Source: JBFXAF01 sp050184585
Lineage (GTDB): Bacteria; Pseudomonadota; Alphaproteobacteria; Rhizobiales; Rhizobiaceae
Assembly (NCBI GenBank): GCA_050184585.1
Contig: JBFXAF010000005.1
Span: 1-64,000, forward strand
Reading direction: 5' to 3'
Length of the DNA stretch: 64,000 nucleotides
This document shows positions 33,982 through 54,719 of this stretch, in pieces; the stretch's first letter is position 1; every line of letters starts with the position of its first letter. The notes below the pieces were generated by a model, which was given only the letters and a program-made list of their open reading frames with translations, had not been told where the DNA came from and did no database searches. Made by a program: the position numbers and the translations under genes.

Positions 33982-34275
33982 TCAGAGGCCCGTGGCGACG
34001 TCGATCGAGTGGCCGTCGGCCAGCGTGACAACCGCCTTCTTCACGTCGCCCTGACGGCCCACAGTGCCGCGGAAGCGCTTCAGCTTGCCCTTGCGGATGA
34101 GCGTGTTGACGCCCGTCACCTTGACGCCGAACAGCGCCTCGACGGCCGCCTTGATCTCGGGCTTCGACGCCTTCCTGGCGACGTTGAACACGACCTGGTT
34201 CTGCTCGGAGGCCATGGTCGACTTTTCGGTGATCGCGGGCGACACGATCACGTCGTAATGGCGAAGGTCCGTCAT
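33982..34275 (-). CDS. rplW: 50S ribosomal protein L23
   Basis: A 97-residue L23 that docks trigger factor and SRP at the tunnel exit. HYDVIVSPAITEKSTMASEQN and VEALFGVKVTGVNTLIRKGK are the family marks. Its ATG overlaps the rplD stop by four bases. Confidence 0.97.
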   Translation of the reverse strand: MTDLRHYDVIVSPAITEKSTMASEQNQVVFNVARKASKPEIKAAVEALFGVKVTGVNTLIRKGKLKRFRGTVGRQGDVKKAVVTLADGHSIDVATGL

Positions 34276-34892
34276 TTGAACCGCTCCTCGATGGCCTCGA
34301 CGGCGGCCTTGGAAAGGACCAGCGTGCCGCGGCGCAGAATGTCGTAGACGTTCAGGCCCTGCACGGGCAGCACGTCGATGTTCGGGATGTTGCGGGCGGC
34401 GCGCGCGAAGCCCTGGTCGACCTCGGCGCCGCCGATCAGCAGGGCGCTCGTCAGGCCGAGCTTCGAGAAGTTCGCCACCAGCGCCTTCGTCTTGGCATCC
34501 TTCAGCGCCAGTTCGTCGACGATGATGATGTTCGACGCCTTGGCCTTGGCCGACAGCGCGAGCTTGAGGCCGAGCGCGCGCACCTTCTTCGGCAGGTCAT
34601 GCTCGTGGCTGCGGACGACCGGGCCGTGCGCCTTGCCGCCGCCGCGGAACTGCGGCGCTCGTGCCGAGTGATGGCGGGCGCGGCCCGTGCCCTTCTGCTT
34701 GTACATCTTGGCGCCGGTGCGGGCGATCTCTGCCCTGCCCTTCGCCTTGTGCGTGCCCTGCTGCTTCTTCGCCAGCTGCCAGCGCACGACGCGCTGCAGG
34801 ATGTCCTCGCGCGGCTCCAGTCCGAAGATCTCGTCGGAGAGCTTGACCTCTCCGGCGGACTTGCCCGCGAGCGTGGTGATCTTGATGTCCAT
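34272..34892 (-). CDS. rplD: 50S ribosomal protein L4
   Basis: A 206-residue L4. The tunnel loop QKGTGRARHHSARAPQFRGGG is diagnostic, and the C-terminal part has the alpha/beta core with NIIIVDELALKDAKTK. In gammaproteobacteria L4 represses the S10 operon; no leader of that type is evident here. It starts two bases after the rplC stop. Confidence 0.98.
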   Translation of the reverse strand: MDIKITTLAGKSAGEVKLSDEIFGLEPREDILQRVVRWQLAKKQQGTHKAKGRAEIARTGAKMYKQKGTGRARHHSARAPQFRGGGKAHGPVVRSHEHDLPKKVRALGLKLALSAKAKASNIIIVDELALKDAKTKALVANFSKLGLTSALLIGGAEVDQGFARAARNIPNIDVLPVQGLNVYDILRRGTLVLSKAAVEAIEERFK

Positions 34893-34894
34893 TG

Positions 34895-35581
34895 TTACGC
34901 TCCCTGCTTGGCGCGCACCGCGCCGGGCTTCGGCGCGTCGGCCGGAAGCGCTGCCTTGACCGCGTCGCGCACCAGGATCCATGCGCCCGCCGTGCCCGGC
35001 ACCGCGCCGCGGATCAGGATCAGCCCGCGATCCTTGTCGGTGGACACGACCTCGACGTTCTGGGTGGTCACACGGGTCGCGCCCATGTGCCCGGCCATCT
35101 TCTTGCCCTTGAAGACCTTGCCCGGGTCCTGACGCTGGCCGGTCGATCCGTGCGTCCTGTGCGAGACCGAGTTGCCGTGGGTCGCGCGGCCGCCTCCGAA
35201 ATGGTGCCGCTTGATGACGCCCTGGAAACCCTTGCCGGTCGAGGTGCCCGTCACGTCGACCTTCTGGCCGGCGACGAAATGGTCGACCGTGATCTCCGCG
35301 CCGACGTCGAGCAGGTTGTCGGGAGAGACGCGGAACTCCGCGACCTTCGACTTCGGCTCGACGGAAGCGGTCGCGAAGTGACCGCGCAGCGCCTTCGACG
35401 TGTTCTTCACCTTGGCAAGCCCGACGCCGAGCTGCACGGCCGTATAGCCGTTCTTCTCCTGCGTACGCTGGGCCACGACCTGGCAGCTCTCCATGCGGAG
35501 GACGGTGACCGGGATGTGTTCGCCCGCGTCGTTGTAGACGCGGGTCATCCCGACCTTCTGTGCAATCACTCCTGAACGCAT
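34895..35581 (-). CDS. rplC: 50S ribosomal protein L3
   Basis: A 228-residue L3 with an Ala-rich C-terminal tail. MRSGVIAQKVGMTRVYNDAG opens it, and KGFQGVIKRHHFGGGRATHGNS is the conserved loop near the peptidyl transferase centre, including the Gln that is methylated in E. coli. It follows rpsJ by 62 bases. Confidence 0.98.
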   Translation of the reverse strand: MRSGVIAQKVGMTRVYNDAGEHIPVTVLRMESCQVVAQRTQEKNGYTAVQLGVGLAKVKNTSKALRGHFATASVEPKSKVAEFRVSPDNLLDVGAEITVDHFVAGQKVDVTGTSTGKGFQGVIKRHHFGGGRATHGNSVSHRTHGSTGQRQDPGKVFKGKKMAGHMGATRVTTQNVEVVSTDKDRGLILIRGAVPGTAGAWILVRDAVKAALPADAPKPGAVRAKQGA

Positions 35582-35643
35582 CGGTTCATCTTCCTTCAGA
35601 GGAGCCTTGGGACTTCCGCCCGGGGCTCATGGTTGCCTGCTCG

Positions 35644-35952
35644 TCAGAGCTTGATCTCGACGTCGACGCCGGCCGCGAGGTCGAGCTTCATCAGCGCGTC
35701 CACGGTCTGCGGCGTGGGGTCGACGATATCGAGCAGGCGCTTGTGGGTGCGCATCTCGAACTGCTCGCGGCTCTTCTTGTCGATGTGCGGCGAGCGGTTG
35801 ACGGTGAACTTCTCGATCCGCGTCGGCAGCGGAATGGGCCCCCGGACGTTGGCGCCGGTGCGCTTGGCCGTGGACACGATTTCCCGCGTCGAGGCGTCGA
35901 GCACACGGTGATCGAACGCTTTGAGGCGGATGCGGATGTTTTGTCCGTTCAT
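35644..35952 (-). CDS. rpsJ: 30S ribosomal protein S10 (NusE)
   Basis: A 102-residue S10. NIRIRLKAFDHRVLDASTREI and GPIPLPTRIEKFTVNRSPHIDKKS are diagnostic. It also acts as NusE and links NusG to the ribosome. It starts the S10 gene set only 69 bases after tuf, so the str and S10 genes are probably one long transcript. Confidence 0.98.
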   Translation of the reverse strand: MNGQNIRIRLKAFDHRVLDASTREIVSTAKRTGANVRGPIPLPTRIEKFTVNRSPHIDKKSREQFEMRTHKRLLDIVDPTPQTVDALMKLDLAAGVDVEIKL

Positions 35953-36021
35953 CTGGTCTTTCCTTCGAAGCCCGTCGCGGCGCGGAGCGCATCCGCGCCC
36001 GCGTCGGACCCGTGTTTTCCG

Positions 36022-37197
<1,176 letters not shown>

Positions 37198-37262
37198 GTG
37201 AGGCCTCCATTCCTTGAGCCGCTTCCGGCCTTACTTTCAGTTTCCGACGCAACCCGTTCGGA

Positions 37263-39353
<2,091 letters not shown>

Positions 39354-39385
39354 GGAAGGTGCCTCTCGAAACTCTGCTCGCGCCG

Positions 39386-39856
39386 TTACCAGCGGTAGTG
39401 CGCGAAGGCGCGGTTGGCTTCCGCCATCTTGTGGGTGTCTTCGCGCTTCTTCACGGCCGTGCCGCGATTGTTCGCGGCATCCATGAGTTCGCCCGACAGG
39501 CGATCGACCATCGTCGACTCGTTGCGGTTGCGCGCGGCGGTGATCAGCCAGCGGATGGCGAGGGCCTGGCGGCGCTCCGGACGAACATCGACCGGCACCT
39601 GGTAGGTGGCGCCGCCGACCCGGCGGGAGCGGACCTCGACATGCGGCGCGACGTTGTCGAGCGCCTGGTGGAAGACAGTGACCGGTTCCTGCTTGGTCTT
39701 GGCCCTCACTTGGTCCAGCGCGCTGTAGACGATGGTCTCGGCCACGGACTTCTTGCCGTCGAACATGACGGCGTTCATGAATTTGGTTACGACCAGATCG
39801 CCGAACTTCGGGTCCGGATTGATCTCGCGCTTTTCTGCACGGTGACGACGGGACAT
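39386..39856 (-). CDS. rpsG: 30S ribosomal protein S7
   Basis: A 156-residue S7 that organises the head. MSRRHRAEKREINPDPKFGD opens it, and GGATYQVPVDVRPERRQALAIRWL and the C-terminal HKMAEANRAFAHYRW complete the family pattern. In E. coli S7 represses the str operon. It lies 64 bases after rpsL. Confidence 0.98.
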   Translation of the reverse strand: MSRRHRAEKREINPDPKFGDLVVTKFMNAVMFDGKKSVAETIVYSALDQVRAKTKQEPVTVFHQALDNVAPHVEVRSRRVGGATYQVPVDVRPERRQALAIRWLITAARNRNESTMVDRLSGELMDAANNRGTAVKKREDTHKMAEANRAFAHYRW

Positions 39857-39920
39857 GCTCTTGTCTCTCTTGTCTCGGGCTCGGGCGTGAAAAAGAAAAA
39901 AGCGCCGAAGCCGGGAACCC

Positions 39921-40292
39921 CTACTTCGGACGCTTGGCGCCGTACTTGGAGCGGCGCTGCTTGCGGTTCTTGACGCCCTGCGTGTCGAGGACGCCTCGGA
40001 TGATGTGATAGCGGACGCCCGGCAGGTCCTTGACGCGGCCGCCGCGGATCATGACCACGGAGTGCTCCTGGAGATTATGGCCTTCGCCAGGAATGTAGCC
40101 GATCACCTCGAAGCCGTTGGTCAGGCGTATTTTCGCGACCTTGCGCAGCGCCGAGTTCGGCTTCTTCGGCGTCGTCGTGTAGACGCGCGTGCAGACGCCC
40201 CGCTTCTGCGGGTTCTGCTGCATGGCCGGAACCTTGTTGCGCCTCACCGGCGCGATGCGCGGCTTGCGGATCAGCTGGTTTACGGTAGGCAT
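39921..40292 (-). CDS. rpsL: 30S ribosomal protein S12
   Basis: A 123-residue S12 of the decoding centre. MPTVNQLIRKPR opens it. The streptomycin-related segments read TTTPKKPNSALRK and GGRVKDLPGVRYH, with the wild-type Lys residues, so the protein looks streptomycin-sensitive. The ATG at 40292 is the conserved start. It is the first gene of the str operon, behind a leader of about 240 bases. Confidence 0.98.
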   Translation of the reverse strand: MPTVNQLIRKPRIAPVRRNKVPAMQQNPQKRGVCTRVYTTTPKKPNSALRKVAKIRLTNGFEVIGYIPGEGHNLQEHSVVMIRGGRVKDLPGVRYHIIRGVLDTQGVKNRKQRRSKYGAKRPK

Positions 40293-40542
40293 CAAACCGT
40301 CCTTCTTGTCCAAACTCGTGTCCCGGTCCCTCGCGGACCGCCTGCCAGCGCGTCATTTCCATACGCGAATTCGGGCAACGCACCGCTCGCCGCGGTCTTG
40401 CCCGAACAAATGGCAGAGGAAGCGGACCCCGCTTCGTGCACGCCAGAAATGTCGTTCGCTCGTAGGACGAACCCTGTTTGAGACCAACTCCGGGGCGAGA
40501 CGCCCTGGAAGAAAAGGCCTCACATAGGCTCAGACGCGGCGG

Positions 40543-40571
40543 GTCATACGCGCAACACCTGGGACCGTCAA
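40543..40571 (-). promoter_or_regulatory. Sigma-70 promoter of the str (and probably S10/spc) operon
   Basis: On the minus strand TTGACG (40571-40566) and TATGAC (40548-40543) are 17 bases apart. It is the best promoter match in the 455-base space 40293-40747, which has no other gene on either strand. It implies a 5' leader of about 240 bases before rpsL, which could hold a regulator site, though I see no defined structure. Confidence 0.65.
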
Positions 40572-40747
40572 CCCTGCCGGCCCAAGAAATGCGCGCTTCG
40601 GCGCGTGTGTCGCGGCTGCGGCCTCTGACGAAAGGAAGTTGCGCGACCCCCAATCGAAGCGAACGAATGGAACCCGTCGCGGGGTGTTCCGACCGCCGCA
40701 TTGGGCTACAATGGGCCATGGTCGGCGGCGAGCGAAGGAATCAGGGC

Positions 40748-41029
40748 GTGAATGACAATGAGCCCCGGCCGGTGACGATCATCACCGGACGCGTCTGGCG
40801 CGCGAAGGGCGGCGAGTCGGAGGGCGTCCACGTCCTCCTCGTGGCGCCCGACGACGACACGGCCGTGCGCACGGCGCTCCATGCCTTGACTAAGGAAGGC
40901 TACGTCGAGGCCGAACTCGACCAGATCGGCGACATGGAAGGCGAGCCGGACGACGAGCCGCATCTGTCGGCATGGCAGGGCGCGCTGGAGGGCGACGTGT
41001 CGATCGTGACGTTCGACGAGCCGATCTAG
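40748..41029 (+). CDS. Conserved hypothetical protein between rpsL and rpoC
   Basis: A 93-residue acidic protein I do not recognise beyond seeing that it looks like a real, compact domain. It begins VNDNEPRPVTIITGRVWRAK and continues with EGVHVLLVAPDDDTAVRTAL, an alternating strand-helix pattern. The GTG at 40748 has GAAGGAA seven bases upstream; longer versions from ATGs at 40711 or 40718 do not look conserved. It is the only plus-strand gene in the middle of the ribosomal and RNA polymerase cluster and ends at a bidirectional terminator shared with rpoC. Confidence 0.75.
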   Translation: MNDNEPRPVTIITGRVWRAKGGESEGVHVLLVAPDDDTAVRTALHALTKEGYVEAELDQIGDMEGEPDDEPHLSAWQGALEGDVSIVTFDEPI

Positions 41030-41049
41030 CCCGGATACACCATCAACGG

Positions 41050-41081
41050 AAAAGGCCGGCGGGTCGCCCCGCCGGCCTTTT
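41050..41081. terminator. Bidirectional terminator between rpoC and the 93-residue protein
   Basis: A perfect 14-bp stem (AAAAGGCCGGCGGG with its complement) and a TCGC loop provide a U-run on both strands. It ends the rpoBC transcript on the minus strand and the small gene on the plus strand. Confidence 0.9.
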
Positions 41082-41104
41082 CGCTTCGTGTGCCGTCCGG
41101 CCGC

Positions 41105-45301
<4,197 letters not shown>

Positions 45302-45434
45302 GCCGTTCTCCTTGCCGGGACCGAAGTCCCTGGAATTCTAGCGGGCGAATGCGCCCATTGCGGGGGCCTCGAGCCCCATGATCGCCGGCGTCCGGCCGGC
45401 GCCGCGGGGCTCGCGCCCCGCGGCTCGGATGTCG

Positions 45435-49571
<4,137 letters not shown>

Positions 49572-49705
49572 CGTTGCTCCTTGCTTAGCCATAAGCTCGG
49601 CTTCCATCTCTATGCGGGCGAACCGCGTCCTGTTCGCCTCGAAACGACCGCCCAATCATCGCGACGGTCAAACCGGTTTCGCCGCGGCCGTTCAGCCGGG
49701 CCTCA

Positions 49706-49725
49706 AAACGGGAGAAAACCCGTTT
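49706..49725 (-). other. Hairpin in the rplL-rpoB gap, possible attenuator or processing site
   Basis: In the 258-base gap between rplL and rpoB a 7-bp stem (AAACGGG with CCCGTTT) and a 6-base loop lie about 105 bases after the rplL stop. In E. coli this gap has a partial terminator and an RNase III site that set the ratio of L7/L12 to RNA polymerase. The same role here is inference. Confidence 0.4.
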
Positions 49726-49829
49726 CCTGAAAGCCGTTCCCGGCCCTCAGGAAAGAGGTTCTCCCCAACGTCCCCCAATCACGCGGGGGCCGCGGAGCGG
49801 CGAACGCCGCCCCGCGATACCCTCGACGC

Positions 49830-50207
49830 TTACTTAAGTTCGACCTTGGCGCCCGCGCCTTCCAGCTGGGCCTTGATCTTCTCGGCGTCGGCCTTGGAAG
49901 CGCCTTCCTTGACCGGCTTCGGAGCGCCCTCGACGAGGTCCTTGGCCTCCTTGAGGCCGAGACCGGTGATGGCGCGCACCTCCTTTATGACCTCGATCTT
50001 CTTCTCGCCGACGGCGGCGAGGATGACGTCGAACTCGGTCTTCTCCTCGACCGGAGCGGCGGCGGCTGCGGCGCCACCGCCAGCGGCGACGGCCACCGGC
50101 GCGGCGGCGGAGACGCCCCACTTCTCCTCGAGCAGCTTCGAGAGCTCGGCCGCCTCGAGGACGGTCAGGCTCGACAGGTCGTCTACGATCTTGGCGAGAT
50201 TAGCCAT
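49830..50207 (-). CDS. rplL: 50S ribosomal protein L7/L12
   Basis: A 125-residue stalk protein. The N-terminal dimer domain (LAKIVDDLSSLTVLEAAELSKLL) is joined by an Ala-rich hinge of about 20 residues to the C-terminal factor-binding domain with KKIEVIKEVRAITGLGLKEAKDLVEGAPK. It follows rplJ by 54 bases and shares its transcript. Confidence 0.98.
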   Translation of the reverse strand: MANLAKIVDDLSSLTVLEAAELSKLLEEKWGVSAAAPVAVAAGGGAAAAAAPVEEKTEFDVILAAVGEKKIEVIKEVRAITGLGLKEAKDLVEGAPKPVKEGASKADAEKIKAQLEGAGAKVELK

Positions 50208-50261
50208 TTTCTTCTTCCTTCAAAAAGTTCGAACAGGTGTTGGTGTTGCTGAGGAACGGCC

Positions 50262-50780
50262 TCACGCCGCCTCGTCCTTCCGGGCATAGGCGCCGAACAC
50301 GCGCGCGAGCTGACCCGCCGGCGCGTTGACGACCTGGGCGATCCTGGTGGCCGGCGTCTTGATCATGCCGACCAGCTTGGCGCGGAGCTCGTCCAGCGAC
50401 GGCAGCGTGGCGAGAGCCTTCACGCCGTCTGCGTCGAGCGCGGTCGCTCCCATCGCGCCACCGAGAATGACCAGCCGGTCATTGCCCTTGGCGAAATCGG
50501 AGGCGACCTTCGGAGCCGCGACCGGATCATCGGAATAGGCGATCAGCGTCTGTCCCTTGAACAGGTCGATGATGCCTTCCGAGCCCGTACCCTGAAGAGC
50601 GATCCTGGCGAGGCGGTTCTTCGCGACTTTGACGGTGCCGCCGGCAGTGCGCATCTTCGTACGAAGATCGTTCATCTGCGCGACGGTGATACCGGCATAG
50701 TGGGCCACGACGACTGAACCGGCGCCCTTGAAGGCGTCGTTCAGGCCCGTGACGAGTTCGCGTTTTTCCGCTCTGTCCAC
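50262..50780 (-). CDS. rplJ: 50S ribosomal protein L10
   Basis: A 172-residue L10 that anchors L7/L12 to the ribosome. MDRAEKRELVTGLNDAFKGAGSVVVAHYAG opens it, VAKNRLARIALQGT is the rRNA-binding part, and the C-terminal helix holds the L7/L12 sites. L10, with L7/L12, represses its own mRNA in E. coli. Here it follows a long leader of 353 bases, which fits such control. Confidence 0.98.
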   Translation of the reverse strand: MDRAEKRELVTGLNDAFKGAGSVVVAHYAGITVAQMNDLRTKMRTAGGTVKVAKNRLARIALQGTGSEGIIDLFKGQTLIAYSDDPVAAPKVASDFAKGNDRLVILGGAMGATALDADGVKALATLPSLDELRAKLVGMIKTPATRIAQVVNAPAGQLARVFGAYARKDEAA

Positions 50781-51133
50781 TGCCTATCTCCAGTTGGCTT
50801 CGGTTCCATTCGCGAAACCTCGGCCGGTTGCCTTTTGCCGGGCGGGCGTTCCATCTGGATCACCCGAACGGCGCTCGAGGATCCTGTCCCCTTCCCGCCG
50901 GTCCGGTTTCCCGGAGCCGCCGCAAAAGGCCAACACGGTTCGAACCTTTCATCGGAGCCGAGGCTCCTTTGTCGGGTCTCACCCGTCTCATGCAGGCTTG
51001 GCGATTAAGGCCTTTTGGGCCGCCTGCAGTCTCGGACAGGACATCCGGAAGTCTCCTTCCGGAAATCCGGGCCCGTGAGCCCGGAATTCTTCACGCGGAT
51101 CAACGCCTTGCGGCTTGACCCGAAACTCGTTCG
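50781..51133 (-). other. Untranslated rplJ leader with two adjacent hairpins
   Basis: This 353-base space between rplA and rplJ has no supported gene. Close to the rplA stop are two neat stem-loops: 51067-51084 (6-bp stem, CCGGGC arms) and 51045-51062 (7-bp stem, CCGGAAG arms). A long leader at this place is where the L10 autoregulatory site lies in other bacteria, and it may also hold a promoter. I cannot define a binding fold by eye. Confidence 0.5.
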
Positions 51134-51835
<702 letters not shown>

Positions 51836-51840
51836 GACCG

Positions 51841-52269
51841 TCAGCCCACCACTTCCAGGCCCATCGAGCGCGCCGAGCCCTCGACCATGCGCATGGCCGC
51901 GTCGACGTCGTTCGCGTTGAGATCCTTCATCTTCTTCTCGGCGATCTCGCGTACCTTGTCGCGGGCGATCGTCCCGGCCTTCACCTTGCCCGGCTCCTTG
52001 GAGCCCGACTTCAGGTTGGCCGCCTTCTTCAGGAAGTAGCTCACCGGCGGCGTCTTCATGACGAAGGTGAAGGACTTGTCCTGATAGTAGGTGATCACGA
52101 CGGGGATGGGCGAACCCTTCTCCATCTCGCCGCTCTGCGCGTTGAACGCCTTGCAGAATTCCATGATGTTGATGCCGCGCTGGCCCAGCGCCGGACCGAT
52201 CGGGGGCGACGGGGTCGCCGATCCGGCCGATACCTGGAGCTTGAGCTGGCCCGCTACTTTCTTAGCCAT
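51841..52269 (-). CDS. rplK: 50S ribosomal protein L11
   Basis: A 142-residue L11, target of thiostrepton-type antibiotics. KLQVSAGSATPSPPIGPALGQRGINIMEFC and the C-terminal VDAAMRMVEGSARSMGLEV are diagnostic. It opens the L11 unit 151 bases after nusG, a gap that may hold a promoter, though none stands out. Confidence 0.98.
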   Translation of the reverse strand: MAKKVAGQLKLQVSAGSATPSPPIGPALGQRGINIMEFCKAFNAQSGEMEKGSPIPVVITYYQDKSFTFVMKTPPVSYFLKKAANLKSGSKEPGKVKAGTIARDKVREIAEKKMKDLNANDVDAAMRMVEGSARSMGLEVVG

Positions 52270-52420
52270 CTCTTACCTGCCTCATGTCGTGCCGGCGACT
52301 TTCGCTCCGGCGGTTGCAGTCCGGTGGTGCGGTCCGGCGGCCCGGCTAAAGACCGCCTCGCCTCCCACCATCAAAGGCGCTCGCGCGCCGCCCCGGAACC
52401 CTTTCGGGACCGGAGCCGGG

Positions 52421-52960
52421 TCAGTTCTTCTCGACCTGCCCGAATTCAAGATCGACGGGCACCGCGCGCCCAAAGATCGAAACTTCCACCTTGAGCCGCG
52501 AACGCTCCTCGTCGACTTCCTGAACGAATCCGTTGAAGGACGCGAACGGCCCGTCGGAGACACGCACGGCCTCGCCGATCTCGAAGGTCACCGACGGCTT
52601 CGGACGCTCCACGCCCTCCTGGACCTGGTTCAGGATGCGCTGGGCCTCCGCTTCGGTGATCGGCAGCGGCTTCGCCGTCTGCTTGTCCTCGCCGACGAAG
52701 CCGGTGACCCGCGGCGTGTTCTTCACCAGGCTGATGACGGCGTCGTTCAGATCCGCCTTCATCATCACGTAGCCGGGGAAGAACTTGTGCTCGACCTCGC
52801 GCTTCTGCCCGCGCCGCACCTCGACCCGCTTCTCCGTGGGGACGACCAGCTGCTCGATCCGCCCGTCGAGGCCCTTCTGCTTGGCCTTGTTCTCGATGTC
52901 CTCCGCGACCTTCTTCTCGAAGTTCGAATAGGCGTGGACGATGTACCACCGGGCCGTCAT
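52421..52960 (-). CDS. nusG: Transcription termination/antitermination protein NusG
   Basis: A 179-residue factor that binds RNA polymerase through its N-terminal domain (RWYIVHAYSNFEKKVAEDI, then KFFPGYVMMKADL) and Rho or S10 through the C-terminal KOW domain (IGEAVRVSDGPFASFNGFV). It follows secE by 28 bases. The size is standard. Confidence 0.98.
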   Translation of the reverse strand: MTARWYIVHAYSNFEKKVAEDIENKAKQKGLDGRIEQLVVPTEKRVEVRRGQKREVEHKFFPGYVMMKADLNDAVISLVKNTPRVTGFVGEDKQTAKPLPITEAEAQRILNQVQEGVERPKPSVTFEIGEAVRVSDGPFASFNGFVQEVDEERSRLKVEVSIFGRAVPVDLEFGQVEKN

Positions 52961-52988
52961 GTCAGATGCTCTCCGTCGCGGTCTGGCG

Positions 52989-53192
52989 TCAGCGGCCGAT
53001 GCCGAGGATGAACTCGACGCCGAGCGCCATCAGCTGGTCGGCGGCGAAGAAGAAGATCGCGGCGATGAAGGCGAAGATCACCACCATCAGCGTGGAGATC
53101 AGGGTCTCGCGCCGGGACGGCCACGTCACCTTGCCCGTCTCGGTCCTCACCTGCTGAAGGAAGGCGAAGGGATTCGTGATTTTCGATGCCAT
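52989..53192 (-). CDS. secE: Preprotein translocase subunit SecE
   Basis: A 67-residue SecE of the short, single-helix type. The conserved cytosolic amphipathic part FLQQVRTETGKVTWPSRRET leads to one transmembrane helix (about residues 33-53). It pairs with SecY, encoded in the spc operon of this window. It stands in the usual tRNA-Trp-secE-nusG order. Confidence 0.97.
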   Translation of the reverse strand: MASKITNPFAFLQQVRTETGKVTWPSRRETLISTLMVVIFAFIAAIFFFAADQLMALGVEFILGIGR

Positions 53193-53314
53193 CTGCCGCT
53201 CTGTCTCGGAGACCCGTGTGCCCGGGCCTTCCGCTGGATGTGTCCGGCTTTCGCCGCCGCCTAGATCGCCGTGCGTCCTTCCGGACGCACAAAGGACGAT
53301 CTTGAACTATGAAC

Positions 53315-53363
53315 GAGCATCGGAATTACCGAAAACCGGATTCCACTTTTCGGTCCGATGCTC
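53315..53363. repeat. Rhizobial-type palindromic intergenic repeat
   Basis: A 49-base element with 9-bp arms GAGCATCGG and CCGATGCTC and an inner part containing CCGAAAAC and ACTTTTCGG. Elements of this form (GAGCAT...CGAAAA...TTTTCGG...ATGCTC) are very frequent between genes in Rhizobiales. It lies within the space 53193-53589 between secE and tRNA-Trp, which has no gene otherwise. Confidence 0.75.
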
Positions 53364-53589
53364 TAGCCGCCTCGTCGCGAATCGCGTCTTGCGCCCATGC
53401 ATTTCGGGCGCGTAAAGCCGACCTCTCAGCTCCACGCGCCGCGTGTCTGTTACGTCTACATAAAGCCGATTCCTGCTCCCCGCAAGGGCAACCGAACCGC
53501 TTTATCTCCAAGCGCCGGCATCGGACCATCCAGTCGTCCGTCCACGGCTATGGCGCCTTCCTGCCCGAAAAAACGCGCCCGGGCAAGCC

Positions 53590-53665
<76 letters not shown>

Positions 53666-53864
53666 TCAGGCGGGCGCTACATTTCACAAAGCGGGCCTTC
53701 GTTCAAGTCCCGGATGGTCGCCCCGGGGGCGCCTCCGCCCGCGCGCTGGCCGGAACCGTCACCGTCGATGGGTCGACGCTCGGGATGCCGCCCGGAAATT
53801 GCCCTTGTCGGCGCCGCCGGGATGCGCGACTAGGGTCGGGACCTGTCAACGTGGCGAGGGGGGA

Positions 53865-54719
53865 GTGCCAGAAGCAAGCAGCACGAAGAAGCGGCCGCCA
53901 TGGCTGCGGGCGCTCGGGCGCGAGGACCACCCGGCGGTCGTCACCGTGCAGGGCGGCGACTACCGCCTCGAAACCGCTTTCAAGCACGATTCCTGGGCGG
54001 CGACCGGCCTCTACCGGAACGACGATGGCACGCGCATCATCTGCAAGTTCGGCCGCACCTCTTCGCTCGTCGGCATTCCCATGGCCTGGGTCGGAGGCGC
54101 CTTGGGGCGGCGCGAGGCCAGTTTCCTCAGGCGGTTGAAGGATGTCGAACTCGTACCCGACGATCTTGGTCCGGTCTTGGTCGGCGGTCGCCTGGCCTCC
54201 AATGCGAATGCGCGGCGCTACGTCGAGGGCGAGCCTTTCCGTGGCGACTCGATCGTCGACGAAGCGTTCTTCCGCGACCTGCGGGCCGTGATCGACCAGG
54301 TCCACGCCCATGCGATCGCCTATGTCGACCTGCACAAGCGCGAGAACATCATCATCGACACCGGCGGTCGTCCCCACCTGATCGACTTCCAGGTCTGCGC
54401 CGCGGTCGGCTCGCGCTGGCCTTGGAACGGGCGTTTCGCACGCTACCTTGTGCGAAAACTTCAGGAGATGGACGACTACCACTACCGCAAGCACTATGCG
54501 CGCTGCCTGCCGCATCTCTTGACGCCTGAGGAACTGGAACGCTTCACGCGGCCGCCCGCGCTGGTGCGCTGGCACCGCAAGGTGGCGGTGCCGCTTCGTG
54601 GCCTGCGCAGACGCCTTCTCGCCCGGCTCAGCGTGCGCGACCGCACCGGCATGGCGCAGTCCGAGGTCGACGTCGAGGACGCGCTGCGCCCGCGCGGGAC
54701 TGGCAAGGACGCGAGTTAG
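53865..54719 (+). CDS. Protein kinase-like / lipopolysaccharide kinase-like protein
   Basis: A 284-residue protein with a eukaryotic-like kinase core. Lys61 (IICKFGR) fits the ATP-binding lysine, HAIAYVDLHKRENIII gives a catalytic loop with Asp155 and Asn161, and HLIDFQ holds Asp174 in place of the DFG aspartate. The substrate may be a lipid A core sugar, another small molecule or a protein. The GTG at 53865 is used and the GAGGGGGGA before it is close. It is on the opposite strand to its neighbours, between tRNA-Trp and tuf, and breaks their usual link. Confidence 0.8.
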   Translation: MPEASSTKKRPPWLRALGREDHPAVVTVQGGDYRLETAFKHDSWAATGLYRNDDGTRIICKFGRTSSLVGIPMAWVGGALGRREASFLRRLKDVELVPDDLGPVLVGGRLASNANARRYVEGEPFRGDSIVDEAFFRDLRAVIDQVHAHAIAYVDLHKRENIIIDTGGRPHLIDFQVCAAVGSRWPWNGRFARYLVRKLQEMDDYHYRKHYARCLPHLLTPEELERFTRPPALVRWHRKVAVPLRGLRRRLLARLSVRDRTGMAQSEVDVEDALRPRGTGKDAS

